Shown piece after piece: positions 46,267-57,957 of a stretch of DNA of 64,000 bases. Positions within the stretch are counted from its first letter, which is position 1, and each line of letters begins with the position of its first letter. The position numbers and the translations under genes are program-made. This stretch comes from Polydactylus sextarius (Eukaryota > Chordata > Actinopteri > Polynemidae): assembly GCA_016801845.1 (NCBI GenBank), contig CM028916.1:11343514-11407513 (forward strand), written 5' to 3'. Below the pieces are notes generated by a model. It saw only the letters and a program-made list of their open reading frames with translations, was not told the origin of the DNA and searched no databases.

Positions 46267-46896
46267 TGTGTTAATGACTGACCTTAGTTAGAGAAATACA
46301 GATGTGGCAGTGAACAAACCAACCAACCAGATCACACGTTCAGTAAAACTGTGGCAAGTGTAAATAAAAACAAAAGTAAACAATGACGCTGATAATAATC
46401 TAATCATTTCCACTGATTTCTAATCCCAGATGTTAACCTTTAAACGATGAGTACATCATGATGATCGTATAAAAACAAAAATGAACATTTTAAACACTTA
46501 GGAGGTATAATTATTATTCCCAATACAAAAGAAAAGGAGGGAAAAAAAAGATGTTTTAATGTTTTATAGACTGTAAGTATCGTATGTATATATTTGATAT
46601 ATATATATCAATAGAATCCATATATAAATGATACATTTCTATCTTTTATACTTAAATATAATCCTCGCTATGACTAAAGAGAGCAATCTAAGACGTTTTC
46701 TAGCCAGAAGACAGCGAGAAGGAACAGCTTGGACCACGGCCGCTGGGCGCCGAGCTCCCACTCTGGGAACGAAACCGTGGAGCTCGTACCGGTCGGCGAA
46801 GCTGGATTCGTGAAGAACGCTCACTATTTTTCCACACATGATGGATCGTGCGAGACTAGAAAGGACCGGTTTTTGGATGCAAGTCTAGTGCGAACA

Positions 46897-46897
<1 letters not shown>

Positions 46898-46925
<28 letters not shown>
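46898..46925. repeat. T28 homopolymer (A28 in the SEC62 transcript)
   Basis: 28 consecutive T on the plus strand. It reads as an internal A tract in the predicted SEC62 mRNA. Another T run lies at about 46991-47006. Confidence 0.9.
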
Positions 46926-46929
<4 letters not shown>

Positions 46930-48283
46930 GGTTTCATTGAGACCAAAAATATCTTTGTTTAGCTACACACTAACAACCCTGTGCTGTGCTTTTTTTTTTT
47001 TTTTTTCTCTTCATTTCGTCACAGATGTGAAATGTTTGAGGAGTTTTGACACCGCAGTTACAAAACGAATGAATTAACAAAATGCACCGTTCGCTCCCAC
47101 ACATGATATCGGCATGCATAACGTTGGTTTAACATTAGTTGTGTTTGGCACTAGAGTTTGCTTCACTTTTTCATCTAGGTCTGTTTGCAAATAAATCAAT
47201 GTTATATCTTCTAGCTTTAGTTGAACAACAAATGCTGCAATCTTTTTTTTTTTAAAAAGAAAAAAGAAAATGAAGTGCGCCAGCTGTGCCCCAGTTGCTC
47301 ACATTTTACTCTTAAAGATGAATCCCACATTATTACACGTGAACTAGAAGAACTTCAGACTGTGAGAAGATTGCACTATGATAATCAGCCATTGTTAAAC
47401 AAAAAAAAAAAAGAAAAGTTTATGACAATGGCAAGTACCTCAAAGAACCGAAACTGCTCTGCTCTCCAGGTGCTCTATCCAGCCACAATATGGTCAATTT
47501 TGTTTATCGTTTAAAGTAAACTACAGGATTTGGTCCATCCGGTTTAGTTTCAAAGCAGACACACTGGTCAGTTTGCTGTAAGTGCTGCCTGAGAAAGCTA
47601 TCAGACTCGCTGGCGTTCGACAGGATGTGAAGCGTGCTCCTGCGATAGGTCGATAACAAAAATGAAAAAAAAAAAAACGGTAAAAAAGAAGGGGGGCTTT
47701 CTGGCTATCTGAAAGACAAGAATGAAAACAAGAACAAAACAAAAACAGGGCAGAGAAACTAACATCTTCTCGTACTGGTCAGTCCAGCTCTCACATCTGG
47801 ATCTGGGTCTGACCTCACTCACAAAACATCCAAATAAAACCAAATACAGGAACAGAAATGAACCATTTTCAGTTGAAATGACAGAAAATGAGAAACCGAT
47901 AGGAGAAAAAAAAAAAAAAAAGAGAGGTTGTTGTTGCTTTGATGGTTTCTGGTTTTTGTTTAGTTGACAACTTCCTCAGGCGAACGTGTCCGGCGGCAGC
48001 TTCCATTAGAACATAAATAACATTTGAGTGGGAGGAATCACATCCACCGTAAGGCTTCTTCTTATTTTGTTTTTTAGATTTTTCATTTTTCCCCCATTGT
48101 CGTAGCCGTTGTCTATCCTGGTTCTGGTCTATTGGTGCTGTTTTAGTGGAAGATCTCAACAAGAAGAGATGGAGGCTCTCCGTGGCCTCAGTGGGCTCAG
48201 AGACCGGACTGTCAGGTCCTGGATCACCGGAGGGAGGGAAGGACAGAGAGAAGAAAGTAGAGAGTGATGGGATTGTACGAAGT

Positions 48284-51200
48284 TTATGTTTCAGCAGTCT
48301 GAGGTTTAGTCTCACTCCCACCCGTCTCTTTCCTCTCTGGTGTCTCCTCATCATCCTCCTCCTCTTCCTCTTCCGTGTGCTGCTCCAGCTCTTCTCTAGT
48401 GATCATCTCAAAGTCGTTTCCGTTGCTGTGCTGCGAGCCTTCGTCCTCACGCCGGTCGCTGTCCGTGTCCGAGTGGTGGTCCGGCTCCGTTCCTTCCCCG
48501 TCTCTCTCTTTACTGTCCTCCTGTCCTGCGTCTTTGCCCTCCTCCTCTTCCTCATCTTCGTCATCGCCATCTTTCTTCTCACTGTCCGACTTCTCGTCGC
48601 TGTCTGATTTCTGAGCTTTGGTGGAGGCGGCGCTGTCCTTGTCTTCGATCTTGTCCGAGCCCTTCTTGCTGGCGGCTCGGGGTCCTTTGTACTCATGAGT
48701 GTAGAGCGGCCGGAACGAGTCGATGAAACCCACGTCCGCTGTCAAGTTGGGGAGGAACCAGAAGTGATGGCGTCCGCCGGTGACCAGCCAGATGATCAGG
48801 AAGAGGATGCAGCGCGCTGGTGAGACAGGTAACAACCAGTGAGTCAAGTTTGAAACTACATTACAACTTGCTGCTGCATTATAATAATCATTTTGGTTTA
48901 TTTTCTTGCTGTAGTCTCAAATTTCATCATAATGCCCTATTTACTCACCTTATTTAGTACTAACATAGAAATTAAGTTTTACTTAAATGACCCTTGTTAT
49001 GGGAGTACAATGCTCTGTATAAACTGAAGTGGCCACTTTGTTAGATACACCTCAAAAATCTAATGTATCTAATCTAATACAACTGATGTACAATAGAAAT
49101 TAACACAAAGATAATATTTTTGTCACAGGTTCTAGAATAAATCTAGCAGTCAATGTTGTCTAGCATCACTTAAAATAATAATTCAAATCATTTCTTGTGT
49201 CCAGTCACTTTACTTACCGACAGCTAGGAGCAATATACTCGCCACGAAGCAGCCTGCTGCAACACTTAGATAGTAAACTCCTACACGCATCTCTGCCGGC
49301 CACAGTGGGAACAACGTGGCTGCGATAACGGCGATGACTGAAACACAGAACACACACCGAGGTTGTGAGAACAGACAAAGTACGAATCAGCCGCAGTTGA
49401 TGAAAGATTACGCTCCAAACTCACCGAGGATCAGTCCCATGGCAAACGTCTTGAAATGGACAGGGTCGTAAATCCACACGTAAACCTAAAGTAGACGTGA
49501 CACAGTTTGTGTTTTGTTTCATCTTTGAGGATTACAAACACTTATTTCTATTTACTCTCCATAAATACGCACCTCATTTCCATCCAGGAACAGTTGATCA
49601 TCATGAGGCTCAAGTTTAAACTTCTTCTTCACTTCTTTCTTCTTCTTGGGGGTTCCAGGACTGTCGTCCTGTTCATTCAAATACACACACGTTAGAAATA
49701 TAATCTGTATTTCACTCACAAATACAATGTTATGAAGTGTGAGACTGTGATAATGGTGAGACGATGAAATATGAGCCAGGAAACAGACAGTAGAGCTGTT
49801 GTTCAGTTCGATTGTGTGGTTGAACTGACCACATTAAGGTTAATTTATAATCTTCTTTCTTCATCTTTTTCTTTGTTTCAATCATTTAGCCAGTTTTAAA
49901 ATGGTTATTTGCCCAAACTGACCTCCGGTGGATGTGAATCAGAAAACATCAGAGATGCAGCAGAGTAACTTACTCTAATGTAACCGAATAATCAATAATC
50001 TGCTCTAATAATTTCTCTTTTCACCAACCAGACATCAGACCAGACATCACGGTCACGGGACTTTAAGTTTCTTCTTTTCCGTCATTTCTAAAGATCTGTG
50101 GCTCTGTGAACTTTAAACCTGCACAGCAAAGTCAACATCCACCCATTTACTGTTGGGCAAGGTTATGAGGCCGATCACAATCAGATCGGTTATGTCAACG
50201 CGACTCTGACCACTCGTAAAGCAAACACACTGACGTGAAATCTAACGTCTGAGGAACTGTTCCACACTGATAACCTGCTTCAAATGGATCTCACTGTCAA
50301 AGCAGCAGAAATGATCCATCAAACGTTACTGGTGTCTGACAGAAAAATAACGATAAAACATTTTCAAGTTAAGTGGGAATCTGTGTGTCATCCGGTCCGT
50401 TTTATCCCCGGTCTTACTGAACCTTATAATTAAGTCTGAATGTAACAGCTTTCAACAGTGATGAAGCGTCTTGTTAGGACAGGTATCGTCTGAGTGGGTT
50501 TGTCTAACACAGGGTGAGAGTGCTGGGTCACGTACGCTCTTCTCTTTCTTGATTTCAGCAGCTTCCAACTCTTTCTTCTTCTCCTTCTTCCCTTTTTTCT
50601 CCTCCTCTTTGCTGCTGTCGCCCTTGGCCTTCTCTTTCTCCTTTTCTTTCTTGGCGTCTTTCTCTGGTTTTTTCTTCATCACTTTGAGAGCCCGATGGAA
50701 GAACTGCTTCTTAAGAAGTCTACACAAGCAAGAGAGAAAATGTGAAGCAAAGATCTAAAAAAAAACAAACAAAAAAAAAAACATTCATGTATTTTTGATC
50801 GTTATTCTTCAAAGGAATCTGTCTGTGTGCACAGACACAGACGTCGTTTGAGGGATTTCATCCAAGCATTTGAACTTGCACTTGCCAGTTTTGTGAGTTG
50901 ACTGTGAGCAAATGTGAACAGACAGTCATACTGATTAATCAATTTGTTAACAGGATATTAATTAGCATCTTGTCTTGCTTGTCTATCAACAGTTTAAGTT
51001 CCTCTTTCAGGCAAAAAGTAAAGTTTGAGTTTCAGCTTCTCAAATGTGAATATATTGTTTAATCTCCTGAATCTTCTGACACTAAACTACATTTTCAAAT
51101 CAGTTTTAGGAAATTTTGATTGAAAAATTTCACATTCAAATAAGACACTGTAAATGGATGAACAATAATAACAACAATAAATAATAATATAACATAAATA

Positions 51201-54200
51201 ATATAACAATAAAAACAACTGTTTGTTGTAGCCTGAGACCATATCACAAAAGTATCAAATTTCTAAATAATGACATTATTTTGATCTGCAGTCGCAGTGT
51301 GTTTCACAGCCGACCTGTTGCAGTAATCCAGCACAGACTCCCTGGTGGTGAACAGAGCCTCCTCTCCCTTCTTTGCCTTGGCCCATTTGGAGTCCAGCAG
51401 ACAGTCCACCGCCTTGGAGGCTGAATGTAAGGACATTAAAGATACACATTAGATATAAAATACACAAGAGGACTGGGCCTGAAAATGCTTATTATTTAAA
51501 GCTTATTATCTTTACAGCGGCTTAAAATGTGCAGTTACTGTTCAACACCTTATATCCTACACCTATACTCACTGTGTAAGTGTAGAAAAAAATCATCTGT
51601 CCTCACTTTACTTTTATTGCTTAAAAACATCCAGCGCACTAATTAGACTCTAATGCAACTAAAAACCAAAAGACAGAACAGATGGCAGTGATTTAAACAA
51701 ACCAAGTACATTTTCCTCTTTTACACTTTTAACTTGCAGTAACTGTTTTTTATCTACTATCTATGGTAACATTAGTAAGAAGCTGTTAAACAGCAACATA
51801 TCACATTCAACTTTTATGGCTCACAGTTACTCATGTGCACATCCCACCGTCACAGAGTAACACTATCATGTATTTATAGTTGCGGCTTTGTCAACTTGGT
51901 GAACGTTTTATTCTCTGCTTTTATTCTCTACTAAGTCCTGAAAAAAACATCTGGCTCTTTAGCTGTTAAATACTCCGCTAGGCTATAAAAAACTAATTTG
52001 TGATGTAAGAAACAAAACTAGAATAATGGCTACAGGTGGCAGCAGCAGCAGAAGAGGGAAGCCCTGGTCAGGTTTTGTCTTGTGATGGTGATGATGAGAC
52101 GAGTAACTGGCCTCAACATTCAGACCTTATTCCACCCACTACTACTGAGTAAACAGCATTTCCCAAAAGTGACAAATAGATTCCTGTGTACCACAGAAAA
52201 ACAGAATATAAACACTGTGTGGGAGGAAACTGCAGCAGTAACATTTGTTTAAGAATTTGAAAACTCTTCAGCAGAGATGTTGCCCAAAAACAAAACAAAA
52301 CAAAACAAAAAAAAAAAAAACATTAAAAACTAATAGTGAGGTAACCCGCGCCGCAAGTTTCGTTAACTGACAAAAAAATGGCACAAAGCTGAATCCGTCC
52401 AGTAAAAACATCGGTCTACGTGTTTAACAACAAGCAGACGACAGGTTTCGACAGTCATTTCCTATTTCACGCGCCACCCGGTGTTGACGTTTGCGTGTCT
52501 CTGCCCGTTGCTTCACAGCTCGCAAACAGACACTCACCGATGAAGTAGTCGACGCGGTGGCTCATCATGTTCGTGGACTTGGTGGGGCAGTTGAACCTGA
52601 GGTACTTGGCCACCGCCTTCTCCTCCTTGGTGGGCTCACTCACCTCCTGCAGGGTCAGACAATCACACAGCTCAACACACACACACAGTTTTCTGATGTT
52701 TCAGAGTAAAATAAAAATACAAACCGATTCATCAAAAGTCACCAGAATATTCCAGAACAAAAATACAATAAAGAAAATATCGTATTTTTACGTACACAGG
52801 CTTATAATCTGTTACAACTATCTATCTGTAGATGGGACTTTGGGCTCTGTGAAAATATTTGGTCAAAAAATAACAAATAGATTTATTGATAATGAAAATA
52901 ATGATTAGCAGCAGCTTTCCAGGATGCGTCTCCTGACCTTCAGGAAACCTTCACCAAAATCAGGCCAAAGCTTTTTAACTATCCAAACGAGTTCACACTA
53001 CAGCAGAAACTGGTAATGACTCAAGACTTTTCTGTCCTTCAACAACAACATTAACATAACGGTCGTGTCTGCAGGAAGCGTTGCGATCTGAATTTTTATG
53101 ATAAAACTCTGAACCTAATTCTTTTTGTAACTACATCTGAGAGGTAACTAAAAGTTGTTGATGTTAAAATCCAAGTGGCTGACTAAAAAGAAAAGTGCTG
53201 ACAGCTTCTCCCACTCTGGAGGAAACTGCACTTTGTGTCTACTTAGCACATAAAGCTTTTTACTTCTTATTCAGCTATATTAAGGCCTTTGTTATGTTAT
53301 TATTGTATTAAAACTTAGAGGAAATAACAAGCAAACAAGAAGCAAAGGAATAATAAAAAAACACAGATGTAGAAAACATCTGATAAAACACAAATTATCA
53401 AATGGAAACAGAAAATAGGGTTTTTCCATAATGTCAAGATCGTAAATTTACTGACAGAATAAGAGGAAATAGGCTAATATTTAAAAGATGACATCATATT
53501 TACAAGAAGATGCCATTTTTTCCAAACTCACCAACAAAAAAAATCTCAGAACTAGTTATTCAAGAACACTTTATTCACAATTGCAGCTTTTTTTTTGTCT
53601 CATTTCATTTACACAAGCACTGCAGGTTACACCAGCAAGTCAAGGGTCTTGATTTGCGATTTAAGATAAGATATTCCTTTAATGATCCTCAAGGGAGAAA
53701 TTCAGGACTCACGACCCCCGAGATTAAGAGTCTCAGATGTGTCAGCATAAGCTTTAAGACACAGGAGAACGAGCCCTCCACTGTTTTTTAGAGAAACTGA
53801 TATCTGAATGTGGCCCCTGTCTCTGACAAATATACTTCCTGAAATTGTTGGTCAGGTAGGTCTCACAGAAACAACCCATTTTAATTGATTCAAATCAAAG
53901 ACTAAAACTGTGAAAATGTGTGAACAATTTCATTTAATCCTTATATATTTTATATTTGCTCCTAAACATTACATGAATTCTGATTCCCTCTGTTTTGTTA
54001 CATTAAACAGAGAAATAACAGTAAATGTTGTAAGGCGGGTAGGGTTCAATTGTTTCATGTGCTGCAATTATTTCTGTGTGGCCAATATCTTCCTAATCAC
54101 AGCATCTGCATTGTCCGCTGTCCCCCCAGCAGCTCTGAACCACATACCAACACTGAGACATCAGTACGATGAGAGTCAGTGCTGCTTTATCCAGTCCAGC

Positions 54201-56577
54201 TGGCTCTGACCCGCAACATGAGGAAGAAGAGGCCATCAAACAAGCCTTTGTTTAAAGAAGCAGGTATCACTCACACAGCTCAGTTACGTGAAACCCTTAT
54301 GCGGAAAAGGCCCCCGCTAGCGCCCCTATGATCTACCTGGCTTGACGGCATGAGGATTAGTTGGTCTCCTCTAACTGTGCACCTAGTCACAGCCTCAGTA
54401 TGTGATGTAGGCTGGTGATCTTTGAAAGCCTCTTTCGCTTTGGTCCACTCATATAGGAGGTTTGTGTCGCTGTGCAACTTGAACATGCAGAGACCTACAC
54501 TTAGTCTAACATAGACGCCCTGTGATAAATCCTTCACACATGACGGTTATGGAGAGATAACTGTTTCAGATCGGTGTTGATTCAATTCAAAACAGTATCG
54601 ACTGTGATACTGAAACACACTTCTCATGTTCAGTCAACCTTTTACTGATATGAGTGGCAGAAATCTCTAATTTTTGAGAAGTACTATTAAACAACACTTT
54701 TTAGGGTCAGACCAGGAGATAACTGCTGAGGGTGATTGTGTTGATAATGACAAGTCTGTTTTAGTTGCACAAGTGAGATAACAATATGTGACAAAGCTGA
54801 ACTTTAACAGAAGGGATCATATTATAATGTCAGTCTTATACTCTGCTCACATTAGGCAAATTCAACAGATTCTGTAACTGAAACACATGAAGTAGACATG
54901 GTCTACAATATAAAGTCTACAAAGTTATAAAGTTAATGAGAATCAAAAGCTGTAGCTGTTAAGATGGTTTCTCTGAAATACTGAAAAACACAATCTTCAT
55001 TTACAGGACTGCTGTATGAGCTTTATCTTGACTCAGTAAACAGCTGCCATCTGTGTAAATATCATATCAAAATATTGGCTTGATACACATTGACCATTTT
55101 CATCCATATATGACTCCACTGACACTGATGCGTCCCAGCTTCACACTGACTAATTATACATCACATGTCATCTAGGACTTTATTATGTATCAAGATAAGT
55201 TGAAGATAAATACAAGTCTGCAACTAATTATTACTTCTGCTGTCCTTTAACCCGATGATTATTTTCTTATAATATCTAGAAAAAAATGTCCTTAAACAAT
55301 AGCTTACAGAATGCCTATGACCTTGTCACTCAATAATGCCAATAAAAATAAATGCTAAGTTGATTATAATAAACAGTTGGTAATCCACTGGTTGATTCGT
55401 TGTTTCAGCTGTAGTTACAAAATGTTTCTTTTTTTTTTTTTTTTACCACTGAAGAATTTAAAAGCTTCTTTACCAAGTGTGGAGCATTAAAATACATTTA
55501 TTACCGACTCCCTCCTTCACAAAACAAGGTGCAACTGTGAAATTAACTTTTATAGGATGAGAAATAGTTTGATATATGATTGTACATTGTATTTGACTGG
55601 TAGAGTACGTTTTCATCTAGATCTCGTTCACTGTGCAGTGAAACCAAATCTACAGGTTCAGAAACAGTATTTTAGACAGCTACTACAGCCTGCATGTCAG
55701 GTTGCAGTATAAATGTGGGTTTTCATCATAGACCTGATCTACTCACGTGGAAGTGAAATCACCAGCTGTTTACTTTCATTAAGAAACTAAAGATTTATAC
55801 AAATAATAAAAACGCGGGTTTTTAAACCAGCGTTAAGGCTTTAACGAGGATATCTACGGTCTTTCCCCGACAACACAATAAAATTGTCGCTCATTAATAT
55901 CATTTAATTATAGTATAGTTATAGTTTATAATACACGTTTCTATTGACTGTCTAGAAAGGTAAGTCAACGTGGAGTGATGTGGAAGTTCAATGAGCCTGT
56001 ACCCACATTATAAACTGTTGCTTTCACTCAAATCACTAATCGAGTTGTTACACCATCTCGCTCCTGTCTGAACAACAACTTACATTACTTTGTTGATTTA
56101 TTATACTATTACATATGTTACACATTTAAAATGCCTCACGTTATGTAAACATGTCTGGTTAGAGCTGACGCAGCTTAGCCACCAAACCTTTACAGCCACT
56201 TCACTCAGCATGAAAACTGTTGACTCTGTAGTCTGCTCAGTCAACTATAATAACGTTGTTATAATGAGCACACGTGGGAGTGGGTGTTACCGGTAATGAA
56301 GCTTGTAATTAGCTCGAAAACGTCTTATTCCAAACAGAAATACTGACATTTGTTTTCGCTAGCCAGTTAATGCTAGCTACCTTTAGCCATCATTTGGCTT
56401 CATCCGCCGCCTGTTAACGGCTCCCGGTGAGATGCTGCCGTTAACACTCAGCCCGCGACAGGTCTTAAACCTGCGTCTGCTTCGTATCTGTTGTCCTTCG
56501 GTTGTCAGGTGCAGTATTTTTAAAGAATTGAGTAATATTACCTGGATCCGCTTCTTGTGTCTCCTGCGCTCCGCCAT
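48284..56577 (-). CDS. sec62: SEC62, ER preprotein translocation factor and ER-phagy receptor, complete
   Basis: Sec62 works with Sec61/Sec63 in post-translational import of small precursors into the ER and acts as a receptor for recovery ER-phagy. Exons in transcript order: 56577-56542, 52646-52538, 51420-51315, 50719-50536, 49668-49573, 49485-49425, 49337-49218, 48816-48284. They give 414 residues (human 399). MAERRRHKKRIQ is exon 1. The core is nearly identical to human: EEKAVAKYLRFNCPTKSTNM, VDYFIASKAVDCLLDSKWAK, FKLEPHDDQLFLDGNEVYVW. Two membrane spans lie at about 191-210 and 219-250, separated by the PLWPAEMRVGVYY turn. A Lys/Glu-rich linker lies at 90-150. The acidic cytosolic tail keeps NDFEMI (FEMI at 373-376), the LC3-interacting motif. 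The donor after exon 3 (GTCGGC) is weak, but the frame requires it. Lies tandem with and downstream of SAMD7, tail-to-tail with NADK. Confidence 0.97.
49024..49090. mobile_element. Fish repeat fragment in SEC62 intron
   Basis: AAGTGGCCACTTTGTTAGATACACCTC, then AATCTAATGTATCTAATC, resembles the CACTTTATTAGGTACACCT end of a widespread fish element. Only one end is present. Confidence 0.4.
51027..51135. mobile_element. Fragment of the dispersed fish repeat in SEC62 intron
   Basis: CAGCTTCTCAAATGTGAATA is shared with the interior of the element at 5332-5570 (CAGCATCTCAAATGTCAATA), and diverged flanking matches continue to about 51135. Confidence 0.5.
52860..52912. mobile_element. End fragment of the dispersed fish repeat
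   Basis: TTATTGATAATGAAAATAATGATTAGCAGCAGC closely follows the right terminus of the family at 5332-5570. Confidence 0.5.
53640..53770. mobile_element. Possible LINE 3'-end fragment
   Basis: AAGATAAGATATTCCTTTAATGATCCTCAAGGGAGAAATTC resembles the conserved tail (CTTTATTGATCCC..GGGGAAATT) of common fish LINEs. No reverse-transcriptase sequence is attached. Confidence 0.4.
55212..55380. mobile_element. Degraded copy of the dispersed fish repeat
   Basis: TCTGCAACTAATTATTACTT, then CGATGATTATTTTCTTATAA, then AAAAATGTCCTTAAAC, runs in the order of the family at 5332-5570. Confidence 0.45.
56412..56446. promoter_or_regulatory. Perfect 10-bp inverted repeat with two MYB-type motifs
   Basis: TGTTAACGGC and GCCGTTAACA are exact reverse complements separated by 15 bases, in SEC62 intron 1 about 130 bases inside the first exon. 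Each arm contains TAACGG, the MYB core. A third TAACGG lies at 56654-56659, upstream of the start codon. Confidence 0.4.
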
Positions 56578-56665
56578 GATCCTCCAACTCAGCTCCTCCG
56601 ACGTGCGCGAGGCGCGCGCGCATGGAATATGTAATATCGCGAGATTTAGCGACTAACGGTTTAAA
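56578..56665 (-). promoter_or_regulatory. sec62: SEC62 5' UTR and core promoter region
   Basis: CpG-dense stretch immediately upstream of the ATG (GCGCGAGGCGCGCGCGC at about 56606-56622). It is followed by TCGCGAGA at 56637-56644, the core of the TCTCGCGAGA element found in many TATA-less housekeeping promoters and bound by BANP. No TATA box is seen. Confidence 0.5.
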
Positions 56666-57449
56666 AAAAAAAAAAAATCCAGAATGGTTTTACTTTTTGT
56701 TTTAATTTGATTTTATGGGGTTTCCATATTAACGTTTTTCATTTTGATAAATTCTCCCGTCTTATAACTTTAAATATTCAAATGTAAAATTAAATTGAAT
56801 TATTTATTTGAATTTATTTCGAAAAGTCAATTCAATGCTGTCACTGAGATAAATGAGGCTCTGATCTGAAATCAAATTTGAGCCTCTGTGTTTCCAGAAT
56901 CAACACATTTATGTATTTTCTCAGTGAGTCAACAATTTCTTCCATTTGCATGTTTCAGCCTCTTAAAATCACTACACTTTCATTCTGACACTGTTGAATA
57001 CTTAATATTTATGCTAAAAATAATAATAGATGGTAAAAGCAAGATTCAAAGTAATACTCCAGTGTATTTAATAGGACACTCTCTTTGTTTAAACATAATC
57101 TGGTGACACACATTGAATCTTTTAACATTTTTTGGAAAATGAAAAACCAACCCTTCATATTTTTTTCTCTTTGTTTCCATGCACATTATGAGCTCAAGGT
57201 GTTTGATGTGATTTGTGATGATAAGACTTTTTAGGACTCAATTCAAAAGAGGATGATGTGTTTAAAGGGGCACATTTTAGAATAATAATAATAATACTTT
57301 TGCTTTTACATATCACTATAAATGTAGATGTTCACATTTCTGTTTGTTTTGTTGAGAGGGGTAGCCACTGGTACAGCTAACAGCTTTAACCAATTTTTCT
57401 TTTATTTATCTATATCCATGCCAGGAACAAAAAGTGCTGCAGGTTTCTA
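56666..57449. other. Intergenic gap between SAMD7 3' end and SEC62 promoter
   Basis: About 0.8 kb of AT-rich DNA with no recognised feature. Confidence 0.6.
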
Positions 57450-57462
57450 TGTAGAAAAACAC

Positions 57463-57468
57463 TTTATT
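57463..57468 (-). terminator. samd7: Predicted SAMD7 polyadenylation signal
   Basis: TTTATT on the plus strand (AATAAA on the coding strand), about 490 bases after the SAMD7 stop. The span 57469-57957 is therefore the likely 3' UTR. Confidence 0.45.
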
Positions 57469-57957
57469 TACAACCCAACACACACAAAAGGTATCAAACA
57501 TCCAAAACTCTTTGATATTTCATTGTTCGATTATAAAACCATTCCCATTTGATATCTAGGGTCTTTATGCTGGCTCAATGGAGAAATAAAAATTAGCAGC
57601 TGAAAACAGTCTTTCAAAGTTTAAAGCTAAAATCATAAATGTAAAGAAAGGTCTGTAAAGAAAAAAAAAATAGATTGGATCTTCTCATAGCTCAAAATCC
57701 ACTTCACTTCATTGTTATTGTTAGGAATATATGTACATGTATATATGTAAAATAAAAATATATAGCAGACACCTGCTAGTTTGAACTTGTATATCAAAAG
57801 CCCAGGAAGCAAATAGTAAAAAATAAAAAGCATTTTCAATCCAGTTTGTCATCATGTAAACAAAGCCACCGCTGTGTCAGCAGTGGTCCATCAGGTGATG
57901 TCATGCTGTTGGTGCAGACCGGACCTGGTGTGGTCTCTGTCCACAGATTAGTGCTGC

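Larger units (their letters stand above)
45648..48283 (-). other. sec62: SEC62 3' UTR (predicted, long)
   Basis: From the SEC62 stop to a TTTATT (AATAAA on the coding strand) at 45648-45653; several other signals (45694, 45813 and around 45926) are also possible. Human SEC62 also has a multi-kilobase 3' UTR. Contains several genomically encoded homopolymer runs, an (AT)n tract and a GC-rich island at 46660-46860 (see findings). Confidence 0.5.
52647..56541 (-). other. SEC62 intron 1
   Basis: 3.9 kb, AT-rich. No nested gene recognised. A reading frame on the minus strand at 54280-54537 has no identity I can name. Contains fish repeat fragments at 52860-52912, 53640-53770 and 55212-55380, and a perfect 10-base inverted repeat near its 5' end (56412-56446). 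Confidence 0.6.

Noticed and set aside
48403..48696. Arg/Thr-rich frame on the minus strand
   Set aside because: A shifted-frame shadow of the acidic SEC62 tail exon.
54280..54537. 85-residue minus-strand frame in SEC62 intron 1
   Set aside because: No family recognised, no splice context; possibly an old repeat, but not supportable as a gene.
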